64,000 bases of DNA from Bacillus sp. CH30_1T (lineage in GTDB: Bacteria; Bacillota; Bacilli; Bacillales; Bacillaceae_B): positions 435,526 through 499,525 of the forward strand of contig NZ_VTUY01000001.1 in assembly GCF_008364765.1 (NCBI RefSeq), given 5' to 3'. This document shows, in pieces, positions 44,855 through 53,991 of the stretch (positions are counted from its first letter, which is position 1; every line of letters begins with the position of its first letter). Below the pieces are notes generated by a model. It was not told the DNA's origin, ran no database searches, and was given only the letters and a program-made list of their open reading frames with translations. Position numbers and translations under genes: made by a program.

Positions 44855-45062
44855 GTCATATCCCCCTACAGGTTATTTTTCAATATTTGACAATATATCG
44901 CTTATTCTACCATTATTCCTCCTTCCGTTGATGAAAGTTTTGTATTTTTTTCACTCTTGTTACCAAAATGCACCAAGCCTTATTAGATGTATATTTCACG
45001 CTTGGATTCTCATGCTTGCCATTTTGGGGAAGGAAATCCGCTAGCTTTCTTCTTTCTATACG

Positions 45063-45102
45063 AAAAAGTGACCCAAAAAGTTTTCTTTTTGGGTCACTTT
45101 TT
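45063..45102. terminator. Perfect 18-bp bidirectional terminator
   Basis: AAAAAGTGACCCAAAAAG with its exact complement and a TTTT loop. It terminates liaR on the minus strand. Confidence 0.93.
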
Positions 45103-45107
45103 CCTTT

Positions 45108-45740
45108 TTATTTAGCTAAGTCATGTTTAAAAGCATAAATCACAGCCTGGGTCCGGTCCTGGACTCCGAGCTTAGAGAGGATGTTGCTCACATGGGTTTT
45201 CACTGTTTTCAGGGCGATGAATAATTCATCGGCAATTTCCTGGTTCGTTTTCCCTTGTGTCATGAGGAGAAGGATTTCCAGTTCGCGGTTAGTGAGCTCT
45301 TCATGGGGATGAGAAACGGTCTTTTGTCTCATGCGTGTCATCATTTTCCCTGTGACTTCCGGTTCGAGAATCGATTGGCCGTTGTACGTCTTACGTACCG
45401 CTTCGGCAATTTCACTCGCTTTCGATGTTTTCAGCATATAACTGACCGCGCCGGCTTCCAGGGCCGGGTACACCTTATCATCATCCAGGAAGCTGGTGAC
45501 GATGATGATCTTTGCATCCGGCCACTCTTGAATGATCTCCTTTGTTGCCTGAATGCCATCCATTTCTTTCATCACAAGATCCATGAGAATAATATCCGGC
45601 CTCAGCTCCAGGGCAAGATGGACACCTTCTTTCCCATCCGACGCTTCCCCCACGACATCAATATCCGCCTGAGCAGATAGATAAGAAGAAACCCCTATCC
45701 TTACCATTTCATGATCGTCGACAAATACCACTTTAATCAT
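45108..45740 (-). CDS. liaR: Cell-envelope stress response regulator LiaR
   Basis: A NarL-type response regulator of 210 residues. The receiver has acidic residues in FVDDHE and phospho-acceptor Asp54 (ILMDLVM). The C-terminal LuxR-type HTH reads [21 protein letters not shown] in its conserved core. ATG 45740 follows AAGGTG and overlaps the end of liaS. Gene order liaI-liaH-liaF-liaS-liaR supports the name. Confidence 0.92.
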   Translation of the reverse strand: MIKVVFVDDHEMVRIGVSSYLSAQADIDVVGEASDGKEGVHLALELRPDIILMDLVMKEMDGIQATKEIIQEWPDAKIIIVTSFLDDDKVYPALEAGAVSYMLKTSKASEIAEAVRKTYNGQSILEPEVTGKMMTRMRQKTVSHPHEELTNRELEILLLMTQGKTNQEIADELFIALKTVKTHVSNILSKLGVQDRTQAVIYAFKHDLAK

Positions 45741-46782
45741 TTTTTTCACCTTCATTCTCCACAACGGGAACCTTCACTTCCAAACGTGTTCCCTTATTTG
45801 GTACACTGATGATTTTAAACGTACCGCCGATTTCAATGGCCCGCTCCCTCATATTCTGAAGCCCATAGGAACTTGTGACCTTCGATTCGTTCGCATCAAA
45901 GCCCTGACCATCATCCACTACCCGTAAAATAATAATGGATTCTCTTTTTATCAATCGAATATCCAAGGAAGTCGCCTTCGCATGTCGCAGGGTGTTTGAC
46001 ACCGACTCCTGCAGAATTCTGAAGAGATGATCTTCGATTCCTTTATCAAGACTCATGTCTTCTATTTTCCACTCAATATCAAGGGGTACCTTCTGAGCCA
46101 ATTCGACCAACAGCTCCTTCATTCCTTCTTGAAGATTCTTTCCTTTTAACGCAACGGGGCGAAGATGAAGGAGGAGAGCCCTCATTTCAAGCTGAGACTG
46201 ATGAATCATCTGCTCCACCATGCCCAGCTGCTTTTCTTCATGAGGCGTTCGACCAGTTGAGGGTGTTTCCGTGATGGCTGACATCAGCATGGATGCTGCA
46301 AATAGTTGCTGACTGACCGAGTCATGTAATTCTCTCGCCAAACGGTTCCGCTCCTGGGAAACGATTTCCTGGATTCTCTTTTCCTGCTCCTCTGCCTTTT
46401 CATTGGCAAGTTTCTGGGAATATCGCGCTTGATCCGTGAGATGCTTCCCTAACGCATCGACCTTTTTCCAAACCTGCTGCACTTCCGAGGTTGCCGTTTC
46501 CGGAAAGTTGATCGTGCGGCCCTGCTCCACATTCATCAGGGCATCTTCAATCTCCCTTAACTGCCGTTTATCCCTCAACCCTGTCCGGATGCCGAACACA
46601 ATTCCGATAAAAATACTTACAACGAGGATAAAACCTGCTCCCGGTATATCCATAATCTCTACTTCCCATAAGAGGGACCAATCCTCCAAGGGATACAAAT
46701 AAAAATATGACAGCGATAAAAAGATCACCATCCCAAGGGAAAAAAGAATACCTGCAACAATCTGCTTACTGACTGTGCTCAT
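45733..46782 (-). CDS. liaS: Sensor histidine kinase LiaS
   Basis: A 349-residue kinase with two N-terminal helices around a very short extracellular loop (intramembrane-sensing type), HAMP, the HisKA_3 box [18 protein letters not shown] and the ATPase domain ([16 protein letters not shown]). ATG 46782 overlaps the stop of liaF by 4 bp. Confidence 0.93.
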   Translation of the reverse strand: MSTVSKQIVAGILFSLGMVIFLSLSYFYLYPLEDWSLLWEVEIMDIPGAGFILVVSIFIGIVFGIRTGLRDKRQLREIEDALMNVEQGRTINFPETATSEVQQVWKKVDALGKHLTDQARYSQKLANEKAEEQEKRIQEIVSQERNRLARELHDSVSQQLFAASMLMSAITETPSTGRTPHEEKQLGMVEQMIHQSQLEMRALLLHLRPVALKGKNLQEGMKELLVELAQKVPLDIEWKIEDMSLDKGIEDHLFRILQESVSNTLRHAKATSLDIRLIKRESIIILRVVDDGQGFDANESKVTSSYGLQNMRERAIEIGGTFKIISVPNKGTRLEVKVPVVENEGEKND

Positions 46783-47510
46783 ATTCTCTTCACCTCTAAA
46801 TCCCCGATCCACATCGAGGTGACAATCTTCACACGCTGGACAGCCGTATCATATCCTGGAGTTTGGTAATAAAGGGACTGATTGATCGCTTTCGGCTCCA
46901 CTTCTTCAAAAACCTCAATTGAACCGGCAAGTACCGAGTGATGCACACTCACTTCCACATCATACGGAATCAATATTTCAATATTGCCTAATATGTTTCG
47001 AATCGAAACGACGGACGTCCCTTTAGGAAGAACCGTATTTCCAATATCAATGACCGAGTCTCCGATCACACCCTGGATGTTGATATCATTCCATTCATAT
47101 ACGTCTTCCGGAGTCCGTTTCGGCCCGAACCATTCGTTTTGAAGAGCGGACTTTTTCATGACGAGCGGTTCTTTGGTTTGGGTGAACGTTTCCTTAATCG
47201 TCGGAGTGATGTATTTAGGATGTTTCTTCGAATCAGCAAAACGGACAATGATAAATATAAGAATGGCAAACAATAAAAATTTAAATGCTACGGTATTAAA
47301 GATATTGACCGCTAAGCTGATAATCCCAAACCACAACAGAATCTTTCCAAGAGTACTCGGAAGCTTCTTTCTTCCAATATAGATACAGAAGGCCGCAATC
47401 GAGAGAAAGACGAGAACCCCCCCGTCATAGAATGATACTTCCAACAGTATTAAAAGGGTTCCTATTAAAATGATCCAGCTGATCCCATCTGAGCGTAAAC
47501 GATTGAACAA
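46779..47510 (-). CDS. liaF: LiaF negative regulator of LiaRS
   Basis: A 243-residue protein with four N-terminal helices and a soluble C-terminal DUF2154/LiaF domain (GDSVIDIGNTVLPKGTSVV; IRNILGNIEILIPYDVEV). It holds LiaS inactive without envelope stress. TTG 47510 follows AGGAG. Confidence 0.92.
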   Translation of the reverse strand: MFNRLRSDGISWIILIGTLLILLEVSFYDGGVLVFLSIAAFCIYIGRKKLPSTLGKILLWFGIISLAVNIFNTVAFKFLLFAILIFIIVRFADSKKHPKYITPTIKETFTQTKEPLVMKKSALQNEWFGPKRTPEDVYEWNDINIQGVIGDSVIDIGNTVLPKGTSVVSIRNILGNIEILIPYDVEVSVHHSVLAGSIEVFEEVEPKAINQSLYYQTPGYDTAVQRVKIVTSMWIGDLEVKRI

Positions 47511-47711
47511 GGGGGCTCCTCCTTTCTGGTTATGTATTTATATCATATTTTCTGATTCTAGATTATAAATCCGAAATCCAAATTATATTTCCTCATTCCG
47601 GTTAAAAAATCATTTATCCGGACTATATTTGATGATAAAACGGGGTGAACCCATTTGGGCTCCCCCTTTTTTATCGTTACTATTCGTTTTCTTAGATTAG
47701 AATACCATGTT
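47511..47711 (-). promoter_or_regulatory. Region between liaH and liaF
   Basis: On the minus strand a GC-rich hairpin (GGGGGAGCCC...GGGTTCACCCC, about 47641-47670) ends in TTTT, and a TATAAT-like box (near 47564) lies before the liaF ribosome site. This suggests a terminator for liaIH and a separate weak promoter for liaFSR. Confidence 0.5.
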
Positions 47712-48365
47712 TTACGAAGGAATGGCTTCCGTTTCCTCTTTTTTCACTTCTTTTTCTAATTTAGCGATCTTCGCGTCGATCGTATTTCGATAATAAGAGG
47801 AATTCACACCATGCTCTAAATGATCTAAGTAAGTTTCAATTTCATCGAATTTAGAGAACGCCTGGTTGTTATAACCTGAAGACGATTCAAGCACAGAATT
47901 CACCTTGTTATGGGCACGGGCGATATTCTCTCTTCCCATCAGCTCCATTCGCTTGATGTACATATCCTTCAGCTTGTGCTTCATTTCTTCATATTTTCTC
48001 TCAAGCTCTTCAAGCTCTTTCGTTGCTTTCAACTTTGATTCCTGGATACGGACTGCACGCTCCTCATAGTATTTTTGTTCCTGCAGGGCAAATTCATACA
48101 GACCTTCTTCATTTGCCTTCGATGCAACCTCAGCCTGGTATTTTCGTTTGTCGGCTAAAGCAGAAGCCTGCTGATACTCTTTCTGGAATTCTTCTTTTAA
48201 TAGATATTGTCTTTCAACAAGCTTACTTACTTTTTCTACTTCCTGCTCACACTGTCTTAAATAATGATTCAATACGGCTATTGGATTTTTCTTTTCCTTT
48301 TTATCTAATGCTTCGTGCAGGTCGGACATGACTGTATTTTTAATTCGTTGAAATAAGTTTGCCAA
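47712..48365 (-). CDS. liaH: PspA/IM30-family protein LiaH
   Basis: A 217-residue coiled-coil phage-shock-type protein that assembles at the membrane under cell-wall antibiotic stress. It begins ANLFQRIKNTVMSDLHEALD from TTG 48365 (AAGGAGAG upstream), followed by long helices. It overlaps nothing: liaI ends 15 bp before. Confidence 0.88.
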   Translation of the reverse strand: MANLFQRIKNTVMSDLHEALDKKEKKNPIAVLNHYLRQCEQEVEKVSKLVERQYLLKEEFQKEYQQASALADKRKYQAEVASKANEEGLYEFALQEQKYYEERAVRIQESKLKATKELEELERKYEEMKHKLKDMYIKRMELMGRENIARAHNKVNSVLESSSGYNNQAFSKFDEIETYLDHLEHGVNSSYYRNTIDAKIAKLEKEVKKEETEAIPS

Positions 48366-48379
48366 GTGTAATCTCTCCT

Positions 48380-48724
48380 TTAGTTTTTTAATTGTGACCA
48401 TTCTCTTTCAAAATTAGTGAATGGATCCGATGATTTTTCTTCTATAATGACTTCTTCTTTTTTCCAGTTCTTGTAGATCACATACAGAACGTATAGAGCA
48501 ACCAATCCGATGATCGCCGGGAAGTTGGATATCGAAGCACTAAATGCAGCAAGACCGATCAGTGCCCATAAAATTTTCTTCATTGTGGAATCTGTTTTCA
48601 CAAACCCTTTAAAGCTGTAATACATGATCACTAAAGAGATGGCGAGCCCTACAATCGGTCCCAAATTGGCAAGCAGGACAATGGCTGCAATCCCTCCGGC
48701 TAAAAGCAATCCGAATTTCTTCAT
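48380..48724 (-). CDS. liaI: LiaI-like membrane anchor
   Basis: A 114-residue protein with three or four helices and an acidic soluble tail ending REWSQLKN. It sits directly upstream of liaH, the usual liaI position. ATG 48724 follows AAAGGAGG. In B. subtilis LiaI recruits LiaH to the membrane. Confidence 0.82.
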   Translation of the reverse strand: MKKFGLLLAGGIAAIVLLANLGPIVGLAISLVIMYYSFKGFVKTDSTMKKILWALIGLAAFSASISNFPAIIGLVALYVLYVIYKNWKKEEVIIEEKSSDPFTNFEREWSQLKN

Positions 48725-48757
48725 ATGTTGTTGCCTCCTTTCTTCTTCATGTCTCTA

Positions 48758-48836
48758 TCCTACCTATTTTCCGGATCTCCCATAACGAGCCAGAGCTTTA
48801 TTTTCGTATCAGACTTGAGGCTTAGGATAGGTAGGA
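48758..48836. promoter_or_regulatory. liaIH promoter region with inverted repeat
   Basis: Nine-bp arms TCCTACCTA (48758-48766) and TAGGTAGGA (48828-48836) flank a 61-bp segment upstream of liaI where the LiaR-dependent promoter is expected. A specific LiaR box could not be assigned with confidence. Confidence 0.35.
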
Positions 48837-48839
48837 CTT

Positions 48840-49000
48840 GTCGTTTTATTGATGTTTTGGTGAGGGGCCGCGAAATTTGTCGTTTTTTTGAAGAACAGTC
48901 GATATATTGAAAATACGGTTAAAAAAATGAAAGGACGGTTTATCAACCTTTATAAAGGTCGATAAACCTGAATACCAGCCGATAAACCCATAACAATCGT
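48840..49000. repeat. 20-bp-phased short repeat array D (GTCG/CGGT core)
   Basis: Core starts near 48840, 48879, 48898, 48917, 48937, 48957 and 48979 (multiples of about 19-21 bp). Cores are GTCGTTTT, GTCGATAT, CGGTTAAA, CGGTTTAT, GTCGATAA and CCGATAAA. A decamer and an imperfect partner (49015-49041) follow. Confidence 0.65.
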
Positions 49001-49050
49001 TCCACTCAAAATAAGGTCCGTCCCCCAAATGGGAACGGACCCTACAAGCA

Positions 49051-50841
49051 TTATTCTGTTAACTCAAGAAATTCTTCCACATCCGCAATGCATAGCTTGA
49101 TACCTTTTTCCCAGAAGGCTTCTTTGGTGATGTCTTCACCGAGGTGCTTCATCGCAAGTTCTTCGACATTCATGACTGCTGTGTCACGCAGTAACGCCAT
49201 GTATTTATCCTCATAGCTTTCATCTGACTCCAGGGCTTTGGCGTAAATACTCAGCGAGAACAAGTATCCAAAGGTGTACGGGAAGTTATAGAACGGTACT
49301 CCTGTAATATAGAAATGAAGCTTCGATGCCCAGAAGCGCGGGTGAACCTCTCCAATGGAGTCAGAGAATGCTTCCTTCTGAGCGTCCACCATCAGTTCGT
49401 TGAGTTTATCAGCAGATACAATCCCCTTCTTACGTTCTTCATAGAAACGTGTCTCGAATAAGAAACGGGCATGGATGTTCATGAAGAACGCGACACTCCT
49501 CTGCAGTTTATCTTCCACCAGGGCAATCTTATCTGCCTTCGTCTCGGCTTCTTTTACGGCAGCATCGGCGACAATCATTTCGGCAAAAGTGGATGCGGTC
49601 TCGGCAACGTTCATGGCGTAGTTACGATTCAATGTGTGCATCGGTTTTAATGCGTAGGAATGAAACGCATGCCCTAACTCGTGTGCAAGGGTGGAGACAT
49701 TCGACATAGAGCCTGAATACGTCATGAAAATGCGGGATTGATCACTTAACGGGAAGGATGTGCAGAATCCACCGGGACGTTTTCCTGACCGGTCCTCTGC
49801 TTCGATCCATTGGTTCTCAAAAGCCTTTTCAGCAAACTGGGCCATCTCTTCACCAAAACGGGAGAACTGCTTCAGAATGAATTTTGCCCCCTCATCATAT
49901 GACATGGTGCCCGTCGACTCTGCCACGGGTGCGTCCAGATCATACCAATCCAGTCGTCGGTCTTTCCCGATTAGTTTCGCTTTTCTTTCCAGGTATTGAA
50001 CGAAAGGCTGCTTGTTCTTTGAAATAGCGCCCCACATGGCATCCAGTGTTTCTTGCTTCATACGATTATATTCGAGAGGTTCCTTCATCAATTCGTCCCA
50101 GCCACGCTTTTTATAGACATTCAATCGAAAGCCGCCCAGGTGATTAAGTGTCCGTGCAAAGAGTTCTTCATTTTGTTCCCAGGTTTTCTCTAATTTTTCA
50201 AAAACCTCTTTACGTGTGCGCTCATCCGGACTTGAAAGGAGATTATTAGCCTGACCGACCGATAGTTTTTTTCCATCGTGCTCAATCTCCATGGCCCCTA
50301 CAATCGTGTCATACATTTGGCCCCAGCCGTGATAGCCGTCGACAGCTAACGCCTGGATAAGTGACTCCTCTGTACTTGAAAGTTTATCTTTCGCTTTTTG
50401 TCTCCACTCGTTCAAGACAAACGTGATCTCACTCAGTTGATCATGCTGAAGCAGCTCATTCCAGATTTCCTCTGTACAATCTGAAAGCTGCTGCTGAAAC
50501 TTTGTAAAAGTAGAAGAAAAGTCGGCACTTAGGCTCGTCACTTCTCCGCGAAGAGAATCTGCTTTCCTGTCATTCATATTTTGAGCTTCCAGACAGCTTA
50601 CGAAGGCACCTGCCTGACGCAGATACAACATCACTTCTTTTGCTTCTTCAATAAGCTTCCACACCAGGTCAGCATCACTAGCCGATTGAGGCGGATGGAA
50701 TGCCAGTGCATTGTCTGCAAAGTCATTTTTCTTTTTTCCTAAAGTATCGAGATGCTTTCTGAATTCCGGTGATTCACTTCCTCCTTGGAAAAAAACATCT
50801 AAATCCCAAACATCCGAATATGTATGATTTGTACGGTCCAT
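49051..50841 (-). CDS. pepF: M3-family oligoendopeptidase F
   Basis: A 596-residue zinc metallopeptidase. The zinc motif HELGHAFHSY and the downstream ETASTFAEMIV glutamate ligand region are intact. ATG 50841 is preceded by a GGGGGACATT site. It degrades oligopeptides in the cytoplasm. It is next to, but transcribed away from, the lia locus. Confidence 0.93.
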   Translation of the reverse strand: MDRTNHTYSDVWDLDVFFQGGSESPEFRKHLDTLGKKKNDFADNALAFHPPQSASDADLVWKLIEEAKEVMLYLRQAGAFVSCLEAQNMNDRKADSLRGEVTSLSADFSSTFTKFQQQLSDCTEEIWNELLQHDQLSEITFVLNEWRQKAKDKLSSTEESLIQALAVDGYHGWGQMYDTIVGAMEIEHDGKKLSVGQANNLLSSPDERTRKEVFEKLEKTWEQNEELFARTLNHLGGFRLNVYKKRGWDELMKEPLEYNRMKQETLDAMWGAISKNKQPFVQYLERKAKLIGKDRRLDWYDLDAPVAESTGTMSYDEGAKFILKQFSRFGEEMAQFAEKAFENQWIEAEDRSGKRPGGFCTSFPLSDQSRIFMTYSGSMSNVSTLAHELGHAFHSYALKPMHTLNRNYAMNVAETASTFAEMIVADAAVKEAETKADKIALVEDKLQRSVAFFMNIHARFLFETRFYEERKKGIVSADKLNELMVDAQKEAFSDSIGEVHPRFWASKLHFYITGVPFYNFPYTFGYLFSLSIYAKALESDESYEDKYMALLRDTAVMNVEELAMKHLGEDITKEAFWEKGIKLCIADVEEFLELTE

Positions 50842-51014
50842 AATGTCCCCCTAATAAATTTTCTCATTGTCCCTATCTATTTCTAATTCTCGATAAATTC
50901 CTTAAATCCTTCCTGATCTTTCACTAATCCTTTATCCCTAACTCTCTACATTTGGTTTTTAATATGACAAGCGTGGAATTGTATATTACACCACTACTAC
51001 AGGGGGGATAATCA

Positions 51015-51737
51015 ATGAAACTGATCTTGAATATTTTAGCATTCGCTTTAGTCATTGTGATGAATACGCTGGCTGTTACTTTGCCTTTAAATAATCAATC
51101 AACGGGGGAAATCAGTGACAGGCTCGATATCATGATTACTCCGGCGGATTATGTCTTTTCCATCTGGAGCCTGATATATCTGCTGCTCGCTATTTGGATC
51201 ATCCGCCAGTTCCCTAAAGACAGAAGAGATCTTCCCCTTTATAAGGAAACAAGCGGACTATTCATCCTGAGCTGCTTATTGAATTCAGCATGGATATTCG
51301 TATGGCACTACAATTACTTTCTCGTTTCGGTATTTATCATGATTGGACTTCTTTTAACTCTAATTGCCCTTTATAGACGGGTGAAGAGTACAGGTCCCTC
51401 CCTCCTGGATATAGCCCCTTTTTCGCTATATTTAGGATGGATTTCGGTTGCCACGATTGTGAACATTACGTATTATTTGACGGACATCGGCTGGAACGGA
51501 TTCGGCATTTCGGAAATGGTGTGGGCTTATCTCGGACTGTTTGTTGTTACGGTACTTGCTTTCTGGTCCCGCATCGGGCAGCATGACATGCTCTATCCGC
51601 TTGTGTTTGTTTGGGCATTTGTCGGTATCGGAGTAAAGAACATGACAGAACACTCAACCTATTCCTATACTGCCTACGCACTCGCCATTATCATCCTCAT
51701 CTTTGACCTGGTCTACAAGCGAACACGACATTCATAA
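51015..51737 (+). CDS. TspO/MBR-like tryptophan-rich membrane protein
   Basis: A 240-residue protein with about six or seven helices. It has the TspO-family opening TPADYVFSIWSLIYLLLA, NSAWIFVWHY and WISVATIVNI, but is longer than TspO proper. Relatives bind porphyrins; a function here is unproven. ATG 51015 follows AGGGGGG. A lone decamer lies 10 bp after the stop. Confidence 0.82.
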   Translation: MKLILNILAFALVIVMNTLAVTLPLNNQSTGEISDRLDIMITPADYVFSIWSLIYLLLAIWIIRQFPKDRRDLPLYKETSGLFILSCLLNSAWIFVWHYNYFLVSVFIMIGLLLTLIALYRRVKSTGPSLLDIAPFSLYLGWISVATIVNITYYLTDIGWNGFGISEMVWAYLGLFVVTVLAFWSRIGQHDMLYPLVFVWAFVGIGVKNMTEHSTYSYTAYALAIIILIFDLVYKRTRHS

Positions 51738-51811
51738 TGTACACGAAGGTCCGTCCCTCGGGTATAGGAAGCCTTCCGATGACTTACATTAAGTGATAGG
51801 GGGTGTGTTGT

Positions 51812-51946
51812 ATGAACCAGCAGAAGAGAAACGTCACTCGTTCCGGAACGGATATTGATGAGGTTAAACGACTCAATCAGCATTCAGGGCTGACGTATAA
51901 TCAAGTGAAACAGTTACTGGGGGAACAATATAAGGGAAAGAAGTAA
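51812..51946 (+). CDS. Small basic protein (44 residues)
   Basis: Starts MNQQKRNVTRSGTDIDEVKR and continues to QLLGEQYKGKK. ATG 51812 is preceded by ATAGGGGGTG. A short helical, basic protein, possibly nucleic-acid or spore related; no family recognised. It converges with the antiporter, with a hairpin between them. Confidence 0.6.
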   Translation: MNQQKRNVTRSGTDIDEVKRLNQHSGLTYNQVKQLLGEQYKGKK

Positions 51947-51954
51947 AATTCCGC

Positions 51955-51986
51955 AAAAAGAAAGCGTCGACTTAGTCGGCGCTTTC
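51955..51986 (-). terminator. Antiporter terminator
   Basis: GAAAGCG-TCGAC/GTCGGCGCTTTC hairpin overlapping the antiporter stop codon, with five T on the minus strand. Confidence 0.75.
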
Positions 51987-53858
51987 TTGATTCGTTTCAT
52001 TTTGAGCTTTTATGATTTCTTTTTCACGTTGTACCGTAAGTTTCTCCTGAATCTTATTCTTTTCCTTACAGGGCTGAGTGAGACTGACAATCACATCTCC
52101 CTGCTCAATCTTAGGTGAAGCACCTTCCGTAAAGAACTCGATTCTGCCTGTAGATTTAAGAGCAAACATCAACAATGTGTTTTCATCCCGCTCCTGCAGA
52201 TAAGATTCAAAGGTGTACTTTTCAGTAATATTCGTTTTTCTAAATACGTCTCCCCGTTCGACACGTTTGTTCAGCTCTTCCCATGTCACGTGGTTTTGGA
52301 AGAGGATCCGTCCGCCAATCGTATGAACCATGTCTTCAAGATCATCGTCCCGCTGGCTTCGCAGGCTCAGTTGGAAGAGGTTATTACGGCCGATCTCAGG
52401 AACAAATGTCGTACAGACAAGAGCGTTGTAAGAATCAAGCTCCGTAGCCGCAATCATGTACTCATAAGGCGTCATATCCAGATAGTATTCTGTTTGTTCG
52501 GAAAGGATTTCACCACGGTAGAATGGGATCCCTGCTTTTCTGACTGAAAACAATCGCTGCCAGGATGAATCCGAAATTAAAACCGGAATCTTCAGGTCTT
52601 GAAGGGTTTTGGCAAATTCAGTACTGAATTTACTTCCTCCCACAATCATAACTCCCGGTCTTTCATCAATGGCAAGGTCCAATTTTTTCGCCAGCCATTT
52701 AATGGAGAAGCCATGTGCACATACTGTAGAGAAAACAAGAGCAAAAGTCAGGGACGTCAGTATAGCCGCATCCTCAAAGCCTTTCTCTAATAGTACTGAA
52801 GCAAAATAACTAGAGACGGTCAGTGCGACAATTCCCCTTGGGGCAATCCAACCGACAAGCAATTTCTCCTTATTAGTGAGGTCCGTCCCTATTGTAGACA
52901 ACCAAATCGATAATGGTCGGACGATGAAGAGCATAAGCAGGACGAATGCGACGATGTTCCAGTTAAAGATTCGTAAAAGCGTGTCTACGGTTAAGGATGC
53001 CGTCAGCATAACAAAAATGGTAGAAATGAGCAGAACCGAAATGTTTTCTTTAAAGTGACGCATATCATCGATGGATGAGATATGCATGTTTGCAAGGGTC
53101 ATCCCCATTGCTGTGACGGCTAATAGTCCTGTTTCATGTGTGATCTGATCTGAAACTGTGAAGCAGGCAAGAACCAGTGCAAATACAACAGGTGATTTCA
53201 AGAACTCCGGTACATGTCCATTTTCAAAAATGAAACCTGTGAATTTCCCTAGTGCCCATCCAAATACAACGGCAAATAAAGAAGCTGCAAAGAATAGTAA
53301 TAGGGTTAATCCTGTTACGTCATCGCTTATTAAAAAGTTAATAATTTCAAAAGCAAATACTGCGAGAAGTGCACCGAATGGATCAACCACTATCCCTTCC
53401 CATTTCAGGATAGCCGCCGGTCTTGGTTTAAGCTTTGCCTGTCTGAGCAGCGGTAGAATGACGGTTGGACCCGTAACGATAAATAATCCACCTATCACAA
53501 AGGAAACAGCCCAGGATAAACCCGCCACATAGTGAGCGCCGAGTGAACCCAAGATCCAAGCGAGTAGAGCTCCAAATGTCACAATTCTAAATAAAGGCTT
53601 GCCTAATCCCTTTACCTCTCGAAAATTAAGATTTAAGCTTCCTTCAAAAAGAATGATGGCAACCGCCATTGATATAATGGGTTTGAATACTTCACCAAAA
53701 TCGTCCTTTGGATTAATGAGACCAAATATAGGTCCTACCAGCAATCCAACAATCGACATGATGACGATGGCAGGAAGCCTGAATCTCCAGGCAATCCATT
53801 GGGAAGCGATCCCGAGTACTCCGACTAACATGATGTTGAATAAAATAGAATCGATCAT
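51972..53858 (-). CDS. Cation:proton antiporter, CPA family
   Basis: A 628-residue protein with 12-13 membrane helices (PAIVIMSIVGLLVGP; GGLFIVTGPTVILPLLRQ; EGIVVDPFGALLAVFAFE with the ion-binding Asp). A C-terminal cytoplasmic part (about 395-620) resembles TrkA-N/C regulatory domains (GVMIVGGSKFSTEFAKTL). It probably exchanges Na+ or K+ for H+. A decamer copy (52880-52889) encodes part of IGTDLTNKEK. Confidence 0.9.
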   Translation of the reverse strand: MIDSILFNIMLVGVLGIASQWIAWRFRLPAIVIMSIVGLLVGPIFGLINPKDDFGEVFKPIISMAVAIILFEGSLNLNFREVKGLGKPLFRIVTFGALLAWILGSLGAHYVAGLSWAVSFVIGGLFIVTGPTVILPLLRQAKLKPRPAAILKWEGIVVDPFGALLAVFAFEIINFLISDDVTGLTLLLFFAASLFAVVFGWALGKFTGFIFENGHVPEFLKSPVVFALVLACFTVSDQITHETGLLAVTAMGMTLANMHISSIDDMRHFKENISVLLISTIFVMLTASLTVDTLLRIFNWNIVAFVLLMLFIVRPLSIWLSTIGTDLTNKEKLLVGWIAPRGIVALTVSSYFASVLLEKGFEDAAILTSLTFALVFSTVCAHGFSIKWLAKKLDLAIDERPGVMIVGGSKFSTEFAKTLQDLKIPVLISDSSWQRLFSVRKAGIPFYRGEILSEQTEYYLDMTPYEYMIAATELDSYNALVCTTFVPEIGRNNLFQLSLRSQRDDDLEDMVHTIGGRILFQNHVTWEELNKRVERGDVFRKTNITEKYTFESYLQERDENTLLMFALKSTGRIEFFTEGASPKIEQGDVIVSLTQPCKEKNKIQEKLTVQREKEIIKAQNETNQESAD

Positions 53859-53937
53859 AGCTTTCTCCTTTGAAGGTTATGAAATCAGCCATCATAACAG
53901 TAGATAGTATGTACATGTTACCAGAATAAAAGATTTG

Positions 53938-53991
53938 TCCCTCTTTGTGCAAAACAAAGAGGTTCAAAAGGGCACCTCTGTTTTTTATAGT
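53938..53991 (-). terminator. Terminator region after the flippase gene
   Basis: Hairpins CCTCTTTG/CAAAGAGG (53940-53963) and AGAGGT...ACCTCT (near 53958-53978), with T-rich flanks, follow the minus-strand gene ending at 53992. Confidence 0.55.

Noticed and set aside
53158..53532. 124-codon frame antisense to the antiporter
   Set aside because: It is a shadow of helical membrane-protein codons, with no start signal.
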